64,000 nucleotides of DNA from Nonomuraea glycinis (GTDB taxonomy: Bacteria > Actinomycetota > Actinomycetes > Streptosporangiales > Streptosporangiaceae), in contig NZ_BMNK01000009.1 in the NCBI RefSeq assembly GCF_014646515.1, positions 248,001-312,000 of the forward strand. Direction: 5' to 3'. The notes beneath the pieces are model-generated. The model worked only from the letters and a program-made list of their open reading frames with translations. It ran no database searches and was not told the origin of the DNA. Made by a program: the position numbers and the translations under genes. Of the stretch, positions 48,046-56,216 are shown piece by piece; the first letter of the stretch is position 1, and every line of letters begins with the position of its first letter.

Positions 48046-48111
48046 AAGCAGCAGTAAACACCCCGCCGCGAGACGGGAGAATCCCCGTCATTCATGGCGG
48101 AGAGAAGTCAA
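47990..48111 (+). ncRNA. Omega-RNA (TnpB guide RNA) scaffold
   Basis: The right-end region contains ACGGG-N6-CCCGT (48073-48088) and a hairpin CGTCAT..ATGGCG (48086-48099), ending GAGAGAAGTCAA. By analogy with known TnpB elements, the guide starts at 48112 (CCCTGGGGCGCC...), which is the 3' end of dedA. The 5' limit is not known and lies inside tnpB. Confidence 0.55.
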
Positions 48112-48740
48112 CCCTGGGGCGCCTTGCGCCTTTCCGCCAGCCGCTTCCACACGAAGACCGCGACGGCCAGGAGCACCAGCCCGATCACGACGTACGTGAT
48201 GACGCCGACATAGGTCTCCACCAGCGACCACTGCTCACCGAGCAGGTAGCCGCCCATGACCAGCAACGTGTTCCACAGGAAGCTGCCCATCGCGGTGAAC
48301 ACCACGAACGGCAACAGCGGCATGCGCTCCACCCCAGCCGGGATGGAGATGAGACTCCGGAAGATCGGGATCATGCGCCCGAAGAAGACCGTCTTGCGGC
48401 CGTGGTCGGCGAACCAGGCCTCGGTCTTCCGTACATCCTCGGTCTTGACCAGCGGAACCTTGGCGACCAGGGCGTGCATGCGCTCGCGGCCCAGCAGCGC
48501 GCCGAGACCGTACAGCGCCAGCGCCCCGACCACCGAGCCCACCGTCGTCCAGAGCAGCACCTGCCACAGGACCAGCTCGCCCTTGCTCACCGTGAACCCC
48601 GCCAGGGGCAGGATGACCTCGCTGGGCAGCGGAGGGAACAGGTTCTCCAACGCGACCGCGAGGCCCGCGCCAGGAGCGCCCAGCGTCTCCATCAGCCCTG
48701 TCGCCCACTCGGCGATCCCGCCAAGACCGCTGGATGCCAT
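48108..48740 (-). CDS. DedA/SNARE-associated family membrane protein
   Basis: 210 aa, about five membrane segments. Motif ENLFPPLPSEVILPLAGF (E-x-x-x-P-x-P-x-E) and GRMIPIFRSLISIPAGVERM (G-R-x-x-P-x-x-R), as in DedA proteins that flip lipids such as undecaprenyl phosphate or phosphatidylethanolamine. The TGA stop is formed across the right end of the tnpB element, yet the protein length is unchanged relative to the reconstructed empty site. ATG 48740. Confidence 0.92.
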   Translation of the reverse strand: MASSGLGGIAEWATGLMETLGAPGAGLAVALENLFPPLPSEVILPLAGFTVSKGELVLWQVLLWTTVGSVVGALALYGLGALLGRERMHALVAKVPLVKTEDVRKTEAWFADHGRKTVFFGRMIPIFRSLISIPAGVERMPLLPFVVFTAMGSFLWNTLLVMGGYLLGEQWSLVETYVGVITYVVIGLVLLAVAVFVWKRLAERRKAPQG

Positions 48741-48901
48741 CGCCGTCCTCTCGTCGCTCGTATCTCTAGCCCGTACCGGCCCATCTATGCCTGCGCGCCC
48801 CTCATTGGTCGTCAGGTGCCCCATCCGCCTGCGACATCTCTGGCGGAGGAACCTTGTGGCAACCCGCTATGCAGGTACTCGGGCGTAGTGGTGTGAGATC
48901 G

Positions 48902-48923
48902 GATCCGCACCCTAATGCGGATC
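48902..48923 (+). promoter_or_regulatory. Hairpin in the bioY leader
   Basis: GATCCGCA-ccctaa-TGCGGATC, directly before the ribosome site GAGGAG. May modulate bioY translation or be an operator; no known biotin operator recognised. Confidence 0.35.
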
Positions 48924-48934
48924 GAGGAGATGGA

Positions 48935-49534
48935 ATGCACCAGTTCCGAGTGCTTCGCACCTATGACGTGGCTCGCGTGGCCGTTTTCGCCGCCCTCATC
49001 GCCGCGCTCGGTCTGCCCGGCGCGCTGAACGTCTTCGGCAGCGCGGTGCCGATCACCCTCCAGACGCTGGGCGTCATGCTGGCCGGCGCCATCCTCGGCT
49101 CCTGGCGGGGCGCCCTCGCCGTGGCCGTGCTGCTCGCGCTGGTGGCGGTGGGGCTGCCGCTGCTGGCCGGTGGGCGGGGTGGGCTGGGGGCGTTCGCGCT
49201 GCCGTCGGTGGGCTTCCTGCTGGGCTGGCTGCCCGGCGCGGCCCTCACCGGCTGGATCGTCGAGCGGGGCGGCCACAGCCCGAGCTTCGTCCGGCTGCTG
49301 GTAGCCTGCCTGGCCGGTGGCATCGGGGCGGTCTACCTCGTCGGAGTGCCGATGTGGGCGGTCGTCGGCGGGATCACGCTGGGCCAGGCCGCCCTGCAGA
49401 CGGCGTTCTTCCTCCCCGGCGACCTCGCGAAGGCGGTGCTCGCCACCATCGTGGCCAGAGGAACCCAGCGGGCCTACCCCGACGCGGTCCCGGCCGTGCA
49501 CTACGACCGCCTCAGAGCCGGCAAGGAGGACTGA
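48935..49534 (+). CDS. bioY: Biotin ECF transporter substrate-binding protein BioY
   Basis: 199 aa with six membrane segments: VAVFAALIAALGLPGALNVFGSAVPITLQTLGVMLAG (BioY start with VPITLQTLGV), GWLPGAALTGWIVERGG, VYLVGVPMWAVVGG. S-component that binds biotin. The energising subunits bioM and bioN follow 3 kb downstream on the same strand. ATG 48935 after GAGGAG. The stop is 7 bp before the AMP-ligase start. Confidence 0.93.
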   Translation: MHQFRVLRTYDVARVAVFAALIAALGLPGALNVFGSAVPITLQTLGVMLAGAILGSWRGALAVAVLLALVAVGLPLLAGGRGGLGAFALPSVGFLLGWLPGAALTGWIVERGGHSPSFVRLLVACLAGGIGAVYLVGVPMWAVVGGITLGQAALQTAFFLPGDLAKAVLATIVARGTQRAYPDAVPAVHYDRLRAGKED

Positions 49535-49541
49535 ACCGGGC

Positions 49542-51023
49542 ATGCCAGTCGCAGCACAGGTCATGCGGCACGCCGCCACCCATCCCGACCGCCCCGCGGT
49601 GCGCGGCCCCCGGGAGGAGCTGAGCTACGCCACCTTCGCCCGCCGAATCCAGCACACAGCCGCCCACCTCGCCGCCCGTCTCCCCGTCCGAGGCGCACTG
49701 GCGGCGATCACCCTGACCGACCCGGTGGACCAACTCACCGCCGCCCTCGCCCTCGACCTCCTCGGCACCACCCCCCTCCTGCACGCCCCCGCCAGCACCC
49801 ACCACCCCATGCCGAGCCGCACAACACCGCTGAACTCCCCCACTCACACCCACCGGCCCGTACCCGACGACACACCGCCGCTGAGCGATCCCAGCCGGGC
49901 CACCCCTCTCGGGGGGTCGCCGGACGATCACGCGCTGGTCGAGCTGATCATCGACGCGCTGCCTTCCGGGCCGGCGGGCCGGGGCGTGCCGATGCACCGG
50001 CCCGAACCTGGCGATCTGGCCTGGGCCTGCTTCAGCTCCGGCAGCACCGGCCGCCCGCGCGCCGTCGTCCGCACCCGCGCCTCGTGGACCGGCTCGTTCG
50101 CGCCGCTCAGCGAGCTCACCGGGATCGGCGCCGGCGACGTCGTGCTGGTGCCCGGTCCCCTGCACTCTTCTCTGTACGGGTTCGCCGCCGTACACGCGCT
50201 GGCCGTCGGCGCGACGGTCCTGGCGCCCGGTCGCTGGTCCCCCGGCTCCCTGCCGTACCTGCTGCGCCAGGCGACCGCCGTACACCTGGTGCCGCACAAC
50301 CTGCCCGCCCTCCTGGAGGCGCTGCCCGAGGGCGCCCCTCTGCGTACGGCGGTGGTCGGCGGCGCCGCCCTGGCTCCCGGGCTGCGTGAGCGCGCGGTGG
50401 CGGCAGGCGTACACGTGGTGGCTTACTACGGCGCCACCGAGTTGTCCTTCGTAGCCGTGGACACCGACGGTCGCGGTCTCCTGCCGTTCCCCGGCGTGGA
50501 GATCGAGGTCAGGACACCGCCCGGCCGGCGGCTCGGTGAGGTGTGGGCGCGCTCGCCGTGGCTGGCCGAGGGCTACCTGGCCGGGGCGGCGGGTCCGCTG
50601 CTGGTCGACGGCGACGGCTGGATGAGTGTCGGCGACGTGGCCGCCCCCTACCTGCCCGGCGAGGTGCTGCGGCTGCGGGGGCGGGGTGGTGGCGCGATCC
50701 AGACGGGGGGAGCCACGGTCGTGCCGGAGGACGTGGAGGACGTGTTCAGGAGCGTGGCGGGCGTCGGCGACATCGTGGTGGTCGGCTCACCGCACCCGGA
50801 CCTGGGCGCGGTCGTCACCGCGATCGTGGAGGTGGGCGCCGGAGGCCCGCCCGCGAGGTCCGCTCTGGAGGCGATCGCGCGCGGCGGCCTGGACGTGGCG
50901 CAGCGACCCCGCCGCTGGTACGCGATGGAGGACCTGCCGCGCACCTCGTCGGGCAAGCCCGCACGCGGCCTCGTCGCCGCCCGCCTCGCCAACGGCGACC
51001 CCGACCTACGCAGGCTGACATGA
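49542..51023 (+). CDS. AMP-binding acyl-CoA ligase in the biotin locus
   Basis: 493 aa ANL enzyme. P-loop FSSGSTGRPRAVVRT, YYGATELSF (A5), hinge-region WMSVGDVAAPYL, and the adenylation Lys in LPRTSSGKPARG at the C-terminus. A variable Pro/Thr-rich insertion occupies about 85-135. The substrate acid is not known; location between bioY and bioMN suggests biotin, pimelate or a related acid. ATG 49542, 7 bp after bioY. Confidence 0.88.
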   Translation: MPVAAQVMRHAATHPDRPAVRGPREELSYATFARRIQHTAAHLAARLPVRGALAAITLTDPVDQLTAALALDLLGTTPLLHAPASTHHPMPSRTTPLNSPTHTHRPVPDDTPPLSDPSRATPLGGSPDDHALVELIIDALPSGPAGRGVPMHRPEPGDLAWACFSSGSTGRPRAVVRTRASWTGSFAPLSELTGIGAGDVVLVPGPLHSSLYGFAAVHALAVGATVLAPGRWSPGSLPYLLRQATAVHLVPHNLPALLEALPEGAPLRTAVVGGAALAPGLRERAVAAGVHVVAYYGATELSFVAVDTDGRGLLPFPGVEIEVRTPPGRRLGEVWARSPWLAEGYLAGAAGPLLVDGDGWMSVGDVAAPYLPGEVLRLRGRGGGAIQTGGATVVPEDVEDVFRSVAGVGDIVVVGSPHPDLGAVVTAIVEVGAGGPPARSALEAIARGGLDVAQRPRRWYAMEDLPRTSSGKPARGLVAARLANGDPDLRRLT

Positions 51024-51063
51024 CCCGCGACACCCGCCCTCTCACCGACCCGCGCAGGCCGGC

Positions 51064-52200
51064 ATGACCGGCGACATGCCCGTTGTCGTGGCTGCCAGGC
51101 GGACCGCGATCGGCACTGCGGGGCATGCGTTCAAGCTGGAGACGGTCGACCGGCTGGCTTCGCCTGTCATCGCGGCGCTGGTGCGTGACGTGGCGTGCCT
51201 TGGGGTGCCTGTCGACGATGTGGTGCTGGGCAACTGCATGGGGCCGGGCGGGAACGTTGCGCGGGTCGCGGCGCTCGGGGCGGGGCTGGACCCGTCCGTG
51301 CCGGGCCTCACGATCGACCGGCAGTGCGGGAGCGGGCTGGCGGCCGTCCTTCTCGCCGGGCAGGCCGTACGGAGTGGCGAGATGGAGCTGGTCATCGCCG
51401 GCGGGGCCGAGAGCGCATCCACCGCGCCGGTGCGCGCGCATCGCGGCGGTGAGCCGTACGAGCGGGCGGCCTTCACCCCGGCGGGGCATCCGGATCCGGA
51501 CATGGGGGCGGCGGCCGAGGCGCTCGGCGTCGCACGCGGCGTGTCGCGGGAGCGGCAGGACAACTACGCGTGCGCCGGCCACGCCAAGGCGGTGGCGGCT
51601 CGTGCGGCGGGCCGGTTCGATGAGGAGATCGTCCCGGTGGCGGGCCGCGACCACGATCAGCGGCCGCGGCCGCTGCGGCCGGCGTCGCTGGCGCGGCTGC
51701 CGGGGGCGTTCGTCGCCGGGGGCGCGGTGACCGCGGGCAACTCGGCCCCGAACAGCGACGGCGCGGCGGCGGTCGCCGTGCTGCCCGAGCGGTTGCGGGG
51801 CGGGCTGCCCGGTCTGCGGCTGGTGGCGGGCGCGGTCGTGGGCTGTGATCCGGAGCTGCCCGGCTGGGGGCCGGTGCCCGCGGTGAGACGTCTGCTGGAA
51901 CGTACCGGAGTGAGCATGGAGCGGATCGAGGCGGTGGAGATCGTGGAGGCGTTCGCGGCGCAGACGCTGGCGGTGACCGACGCGCTCGGGCTCGACCCGC
52001 TGGGCGCGGACGGCGCGCGGGTGTGCGGCGACGGCGGGGCGCTCGCGCTCGGACACCCGTGGGGGGCGAGCGGCGCGGTGGTGGTGACGCGGCTGTTCAG
52101 CCGGCTCGTTCGCGGGGGCGCGCCGAAGGGCACGCTGGGGTTGGCGACGGCGGCGGTCGGCGGCGGCCTCGGCGTCGCCGCCCTGTTCGAGGTGGCCTAG
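51064..52200 (+). CDS. Thiolase-fold protein with altered active site
   Basis: 378 aa. Keeps the nucleophile Cys (TIDRQCGSGLAAV) and the GHPxGxSG His (GGALALGHPWGASGA). It lacks the NEAF Asn (EIVEAFAAQ instead of NEAFA) and the second catalytic Cys of CxGGGxG (TAAVGGGLG). Normal Claisen condensation or thiolysis is therefore doubtful. It starts with ATG 51064, 41 bp after the ligase, and ends at the start of a 41 bp triplication. A role in making or breaking a biotin-related acyl-CoA is possible but unproven. Confidence 0.88.
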   Translation: MTGDMPVVVAARRTAIGTAGHAFKLETVDRLASPVIAALVRDVACLGVPVDDVVLGNCMGPGGNVARVAALGAGLDPSVPGLTIDRQCGSGLAAVLLAGQAVRSGEMELVIAGGAESASTAPVRAHRGGEPYERAAFTPAGHPDPDMGAAAEALGVARGVSRERQDNYACAGHAKAVAARAAGRFDEEIVPVAGRDHDQRPRPLRPASLARLPGAFVAGGAVTAGNSAPNSDGAAAVAVLPERLRGGLPGLRLVAGAVVGCDPELPGWGPVPAVRRLLERTGVSMERIEAVEIVEAFAAQTLAVTDALGLDPLGADGARVCGDGGALALGHPWGASGAVVVTRLFSRLVRGGAPKGTLGLATAAVGGGLGVAALFEVA

Positions 52201-52300
52201 GTGATCGAACTGGCGAGCGTACGGGTTTCGGGGTGGCCTAGGTGATCGAACTGGCGAGCGTACGGGTTTCGGGGTGGCCCAGGTGATCGAGCTGGTGGAT
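52191..52300 (+). repeat. 41 bp tandem repeat at the thiolase/bioM junction
   Basis: Copies start at 52191, 52232 and (diverged) 52273: GGTGGCC(T/C)AGGTGATCGA(A/G)CTGG... Each copy carries the thiolase-end Val-Ala codons and a GTG-ATC start; copies 1 and 2 keep the TAG, copy 3 has CAG. Confidence 0.92.
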
Positions 52301-52957
52301 GTGCGGGTGCGGTTGGGGCAGCGGGAGGTGTTGCGTGGGGTCAGCGCGTCGCTGGCCGAGCGGCGGGTGGGCGTGATCGGGGCCAACGGGTCCGGCAAGA
52401 GCACGCTGGCGCGGCTGTTCAACGGGCTGGCGGTGCCGACCTCGGGCAGGGTCACCGTGCTCGGGGAGGACACGCGGCGGCAGGCGGCGCGGATCCGGCG
52501 GCGGGTCGGGTTCCTGTTCACCGACCCGGACGCGCAGATCGTGATGCCGACCGTGGCCGAGGACGTCGCCTTCTCGCTGCGTCGCAAGAAGCTGCCCGGT
52601 GAGGAGGTACGGCACCGAGTCGAGACGATGCTGGCGCGCTACGGCCTGGCGGGGCATGCCGACCACCCCGCGCACCAGCTCTCCGGCGGCCAGAAGCAGC
52701 TGCTCGCGCTCTGCTCGGTGCTGGTGCTGGAGCCGGAGATCCTGGTCATGGACGAGCCCACGACCCTGCTGGACCTGCGCCACTCGCGGCAGGTCGCCGA
52801 GGCGCTGCGCGCCCTGCCGATGCAGGTGATCGTGGTCACCCACGACCTGCCGCTGCTGGAGGGGTTCGACCGGGTGCTCGTGCTGGACGAGGGCCAGGTC
52901 GTGGCCGACGGCACCCCGGAGTCGGCCATCGGCCACTACAGAAAGCTCATGGCGTGA
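52274..52957 (+). CDS. bioM: Biotin ECF transporter ATPase BioM
   Basis: 227 aa. Walker A GANGSGKSTLARLFNGL, Q-loop region FLFTDPDAQIVMPTVAEDVAF, signature LSGGQKQLLALCSVL, Walker B EILVMDEPTTLLDL and the switch His in VVTHDLPLL. CbiO-like ECF A-component. The start is GTG 52274 or, more likely ancestrally, GTG 52283 (VIELVDVRV), because in the repeat copies that GTG follows a stop codon. Confidence 0.93.
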   Translation: MAQVIELVDVRVRLGQREVLRGVSASLAERRVGVIGANGSGKSTLARLFNGLAVPTSGRVTVLGEDTRRQAARIRRRVGFLFTDPDAQIVMPTVAEDVAFSLRRKKLPGEEVRHRVETMLARYGLAGHADHPAHQLSGGQKQLLALCSVLVLEPEILVMDEPTTLLDLRHSRQVAEALRALPMQVIVVTHDLPLLEGFDRVLVLDEGQVVADGTPESAIGHYRKLMA

Positions 52958-53008
52958 ACGGGCGCGAACGGGTCGAACGGGTCGAACGGGCGTGACGGGC
53001 ATGGACGG

Positions 53009-53626
53009 GTGCGGGTTGGCGTGAGTGGTCTTACCGGGGCTTACGTGCCGGGTTGTTCGGTGCTGCATCGGCTGCCGGTCGGGGTCAAGCTGGCGGGGCT
53101 GGCGGCGGCCTGTACGGTGCTGCTCCTGCTGCGTTCGCCGTGGGCGATGGCGGTCGCCGTAGGCGTGGTCGTGCTGCTGTTCGCGGTCGCGCGGGTGGGG
53201 GTCGCGGCGGCCTGGGCCCAGGTCCGTCCGGTCCGCTGGTTCGCCGTGGCGCTGTTCGGCATGCAACTGGTCTTCGCCGACCTGCCGAGCGCGGTGCTGG
53301 TCACCTCCAGGGTGGTGCTCGCGGTCGCGCTGGCCGGCCTGGTCACGCTCACCACCAGGACCTCCGCGATGATGACGGCCCTGGAGCGCGGCCTGTCGCC
53401 GCTGCGCCGGGTGGGGGTGGATCCGTTCCGGCTGTCGCTGTTGCTCTCCCTCACCATCCGCAGCGTGCCGGTGATCGCCGACCTGGCGGCGCGCGTACGG
53501 GAGGCGCAGCGTGCCCGAGGGGTCGAGTGGAGCATGCGCGCCTTCGCGGTGCCGCTGGTGGTCGGCGCGCTGCGGCACGCGGACGCGCTGGGCGAGGCCC
53601 TGAGCGCGCGCGGGCTGGACGACTGA
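53009..53626 (+). CDS. bioN: Biotin ECF transporter T-component BioN
   Basis: 205 aa, four to five membrane segments; two coupling-helix motifs with Ala-Arg-Gly: REAQRARGVEW and LSARGLDD. CbiQ/EcfT family. GTG 53009, or GTG 53021 (VSGLTGAYVPG). The 51 bp after bioM contain short CGAACGGG repeats. Completes the BioY-M-N transporter. Confidence 0.9.
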   Translation: MRVGVSGLTGAYVPGCSVLHRLPVGVKLAGLAAACTVLLLLRSPWAMAVAVGVVVLLFAVARVGVAAAWAQVRPVRWFAVALFGMQLVFADLPSAVLVTSRVVLAVALAGLVTLTTRTSAMMTALERGLSPLRRVGVDPFRLSLLLSLTIRSVPVIADLAARVREAQRARGVEWSMRAFAVPLVVGALRHADALGEALSARGLDD

Positions 53627-53650
53627 CAGCCGGCTACGGACATGAGGCGA

Positions 53651-54151
53651 TCACTGCGGCGCGGTGTCGCCCAAAGACTCCAGCAGGCCGCGCAGCAGCG
53701 CGATGAGGTGGTCGCGATCTGCGGGGCCGAGGCCGGACAGCAGCCGGGCCTCGTTGGCCACGTGCACCGCGAGCAGTTCGTCGATGAGCTCCAGGCCGCG
53801 CTCGGTGAGCCGGATGCGTACCGTTCTGCGGTCGCCGCTGTCGCGGACGCGCTGGACCAGGCCCTTCGTCTCCAGCTTGTCGATCCGGTTGGTGATCGCG
53901 CCCGAGGTGACCATGGCGGCCTTGAGCAGCGCCCCGGCCGTCAGCTCGTACGGCGCGCCGGAGCGGCGGAGGGTGGCGAGCACGTCGAACTCGAAGCTCT
54001 CCAGCCCGTGCGCGGCGAACAGGTCCCGGAGCTCGCGCTCCAGCAGGCGTGACAGCCGCGAGATGCGGCCGACGACCTCCATCGGCCACACGTCGACGTC
54101 GGGTCGCTCCTGCCGCCACTGCGCGGTCACCGCGTCCACCGCATCACTCAT
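53651..54151 (-). CDS. MarR-family transcriptional regulator
   Basis: 166 aa. Winged helix: FEFDVLATLRRSGAPYELTAGALLKAAMVTSGAITNRIDKLETKGLV and the wing DRRTVRIRLTERG. Divergent from an EamA exporter with two operator-like repeats between, so it likely represses both. Ligand unknown. ATG 54151. Confidence 0.92.
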   Translation of the reverse strand: MSDAVDAVTAQWRQERPDVDVWPMEVVGRISRLSRLLERELRDLFAAHGLESFEFDVLATLRRSGAPYELTAGALLKAAMVTSGAITNRIDKLETKGLVQRVRDSGDRRTVRIRLTERGLELIDELLAVHVANEARLLSGLGPADRDHLIALLRGLLESLGDTAPQ

Positions 54152-54175
54152 GGGGCCATCCTCTCAGTATTAACT

Positions 54176-54237
54176 ATCTCAACGTTCAGATATTTGACAT
54201 GCATAGACTAAGCATGGTGTTATCTCAACGTTAAGAT
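54176..54237. promoter_or_regulatory. Paired MarR operators and promoter
   Basis: ATCTCAACGTTCAGAT (54176-54191) and ATCTCAACGTTAAGAT (54222-54237), imperfect palindromes 46 bp apart. TTGACA (54194-54199) between them is a -35 for the exporter; the second site covers its -10 region. Confidence 0.75.
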
Positions 54238-54242
54238 TATCA

Positions 54243-55145
54243 ATGAAAAGGCATCCCATGACCACCCTCCTCGCACCCCCGCCGCCCACCCGCACCCACT
54301 CCACGACCGACCTCCTCTTAGCGGCCCTGGCGCCCATGAGCTGGGGCACCACCTATGTGGTCACCACCACCCTGCTCCCCCCTGACCGGCCGCTGCTCGC
54401 CGCCACCCTGCGCGCCCTGCCCGCCGGCCTGGTGCTGCTCGCGGCGACCCGCAGCCTGCCTTCCGGTTCGTGGTGGTGGAAGTCCGCGGTGCTCGGCATG
54501 CTCAACTTCGGCGCCTTCTTCCCGTTGCTCTTCTTCGCCGCCTACCGGCTGCCGGGCGGCGTCGCCGCCACCATCGGCTCGGTCCAGCCGCTGATCGTGG
54601 CGTTGCTGTCGGTGCTGGTCCTGGGGCTCGTGCCGGGGCGGGCCATGCTGTACGCGGCCCTGGCGGGCACCGGCGGCGTCGCGTTGCTGACCCTGACCTC
54701 CGAGGCCCGGCTGGACCCGCTCGGCATCGCCGCCATGCTCGCCGCCACCTCGCTCATGGGCACGGCCATCGTGCTGGCCAAGAAGTGGGGCCGCCCCGCG
54801 TCGCCGCTCAAGATGACCGGCTGGCAGCTCACCATCGGCGGCCTGGTGCTCGCCCCGATCACCCTCGCCGTCGAAGGCGTGCCCGCCTCCCTCACCACCG
54901 CGAACGCCCTCGGCTTCGCCTACCTGGGCGTCTTCGGCACCGCCATCGCCTACGCCCTGTGGTTTCGCGGGATCGACCGGCTGCCGCCCACCTCGATCTC
55001 GCTGCTCGGCCTCACCAACCCGCTCGTCGCCACCGTCGCCGGGCTCGTCATCCTCGGGCAGACCCTCACCGGCTGGCAGCTCGCCGGCTTCACCATCGCG
55101 CTCGGCGCCCTCGTCGCCGGCCAGGTGTACTCCAGGAAGACCTGA
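54243..55145 (+). CDS. EamA/DMT-family exporter
   Basis: 300 aa with ten membrane segments in two EamA halves: APMSWGTTYVVTTTLLPPDRPLLAATLRALPAG, AAYRLPGGVAATIGSVQPLIVALLSV, and FAYLGVFGTAIAYALWFRGIDRLPPTSISLLGLTNPLVATVAG. Drug/metabolite exporter; substrate unknown. ATG 54243, or 54258. Controlled by the divergent MarR gene. Confidence 0.92.
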   Translation: MKRHPMTTLLAPPPPTRTHSTTDLLLAALAPMSWGTTYVVTTTLLPPDRPLLAATLRALPAGLVLLAATRSLPSGSWWWKSAVLGMLNFGAFFPLLFFAAYRLPGGVAATIGSVQPLIVALLSVLVLGLVPGRAMLYAALAGTGGVALLTLTSEARLDPLGIAAMLAATSLMGTAIVLAKKWGRPASPLKMTGWQLTIGGLVLAPITLAVEGVPASLTTANALGFAYLGVFGTAIAYALWFRGIDRLPPTSISLLGLTNPLVATVAGLVILGQTLTGWQLAGFTIALGALVAGQVYSRKT

Positions 55146-55169
55146 GCGCCCCCGGCACCACCGCGGTGA

Positions 55170-56135
55170 TCAGTCGCCGCGCTTGGCGCGGGCGCGGCGC
55201 TTGCCCTCGTGCATCGCCTGTACGCGGGCGATCGGGATCGTGTGGCCCTCCTCGATCAGGTCGGCGGGCAGCGCCTGCGGCTCGGGCATCTGCTCCGCCC
55301 AGGGGTCGCCGTCGCCGAGCAGCCCCGGCGCGGTGCGCAGGGTGAAGTCGCCGGGCGTCACCCGGTCGAGGTCGTCCCAGGACACCGGGAAGGACACCGG
55401 CGTGCCCGGCCGGATGCGCGGGCTGTACGCGGCCACCACGGTCGCCCCGCCGGCCCGCGTCGAGTCGAGGAAGACCTTGCCCTGGCGGTCCTCGCGGATG
55501 AACGCCGTGGTGCCGAGCGCCGGATCGACCCGCTCGGCCCGCGCCGCCAGCGCGCGGGTGGCCGCCGCCAGATCGTCCATCGCGATCCTCGCCACCACCG
55601 GCACGAACACGTGCACGCCCTTGGCCCCGCTGGTCTTCACCGCCCCCGCCAATCCGGCGTCGTCCAGCGCCTGCCGTACCAGCCCGGCGGCCTGTACCAC
55701 CAGGCCGAACGCCTCGCCCTCCGGCGGGTCGAGGTCGAGCACCAGGTGGGTGAAGTGATCCCTGGCCAGCAGCGCCGGGTGATACTCCACCGCCCGCTGG
55801 TTGGCGAACCAGAGCAGCGTCCGGCGGTCGTCGCACAGCGCGTAGGTCACCCGCCGCTGGGACGCCTCCGCCCAGATGCTGACGGATTTGATCCAGTCGG
55901 GGGCGTACTTGGGCAGGTTCTTCTGCATGAAGGGCGCCTGACCCGGTCGCACGCGCTGCACCGACAGCGGCCGCCCGCGCAGGACGGGGAGGATGCGGTC
56001 ACTGACCGCGTCCAGATAGTCGACCAGATCCCGTTTCGTGGCGTCGGCGCCGTCGAAGAGCGGCTGATCGAGGTTGGTCAGCGGCACACCGTCCCGCGTC
56101 TCATCGCTGGTCACCCGGCCCACGATATCCGGCAT
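55170..56135 (-). CDS. LigD-type primase-polymerase domain protein
   Basis: 321 aa, stand-alone polymerase (AEP) domain as in LigD of bacterial non-homologous end joining. Metal site LVLDLDPPEGE (DxD), SGAKGVHVFVP (SxKGxHxxxP) and DSTRAGGATVVAAYSPRIRPG (third Asp region). The N-terminus NLDQPLFDGADATKRDLVDYL is typical. No ligase, nuclease or Ku gene nearby. I list ATG 56135; GTG 56114 is possible. Confidence 0.92.
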   Translation of the reverse strand: MPDIVGRVTSDETRDGVPLTNLDQPLFDGADATKRDLVDYLDAVSDRILPVLRGRPLSVQRVRPGQAPFMQKNLPKYAPDWIKSVSIWAEASQRRVTYALCDDRRTLLWFANQRAVEYHPALLARDHFTHLVLDLDPPEGEAFGLVVQAAGLVRQALDDAGLAGAVKTSGAKGVHVFVPVVARIAMDDLAAATRALAARAERVDPALGTTAFIREDRQGKVFLDSTRAGGATVVAAYSPRIRPGTPVSFPVSWDDLDRVTPGDFTLRTAPGLLGDGDPWAEQMPEPQALPADLIEEGHTIPIARVQAMHEGKRRARAKRGD

Positions 56136-56216
56136 GTCGCAGGTGCCCCAGGAGCATGTACGGGGCTCGGGTGGGCATGGCTTCCTTGTCGGCCCGGTTC
56201 AAGAGGAGCGCTGAGC

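Larger units (their letters stand above)
46681..48111 (+). mobile_element. Solo tnpB element, IS200/IS605 group (no tnpA)
   Basis: Left end just after TTCAC (46676-46680), with hairpin GTGTGC (46686-46691) / GCACAC (46700-46705); right end GTCAA (48107-48111). Removing 46681-48111 joins TTCAC to CCCTGG and recreates a dedA stop at the same codon (Q-G-stop), which supports these borders. There is no tnpA transposase, so movement would need help in trans. Confidence 0.7.
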
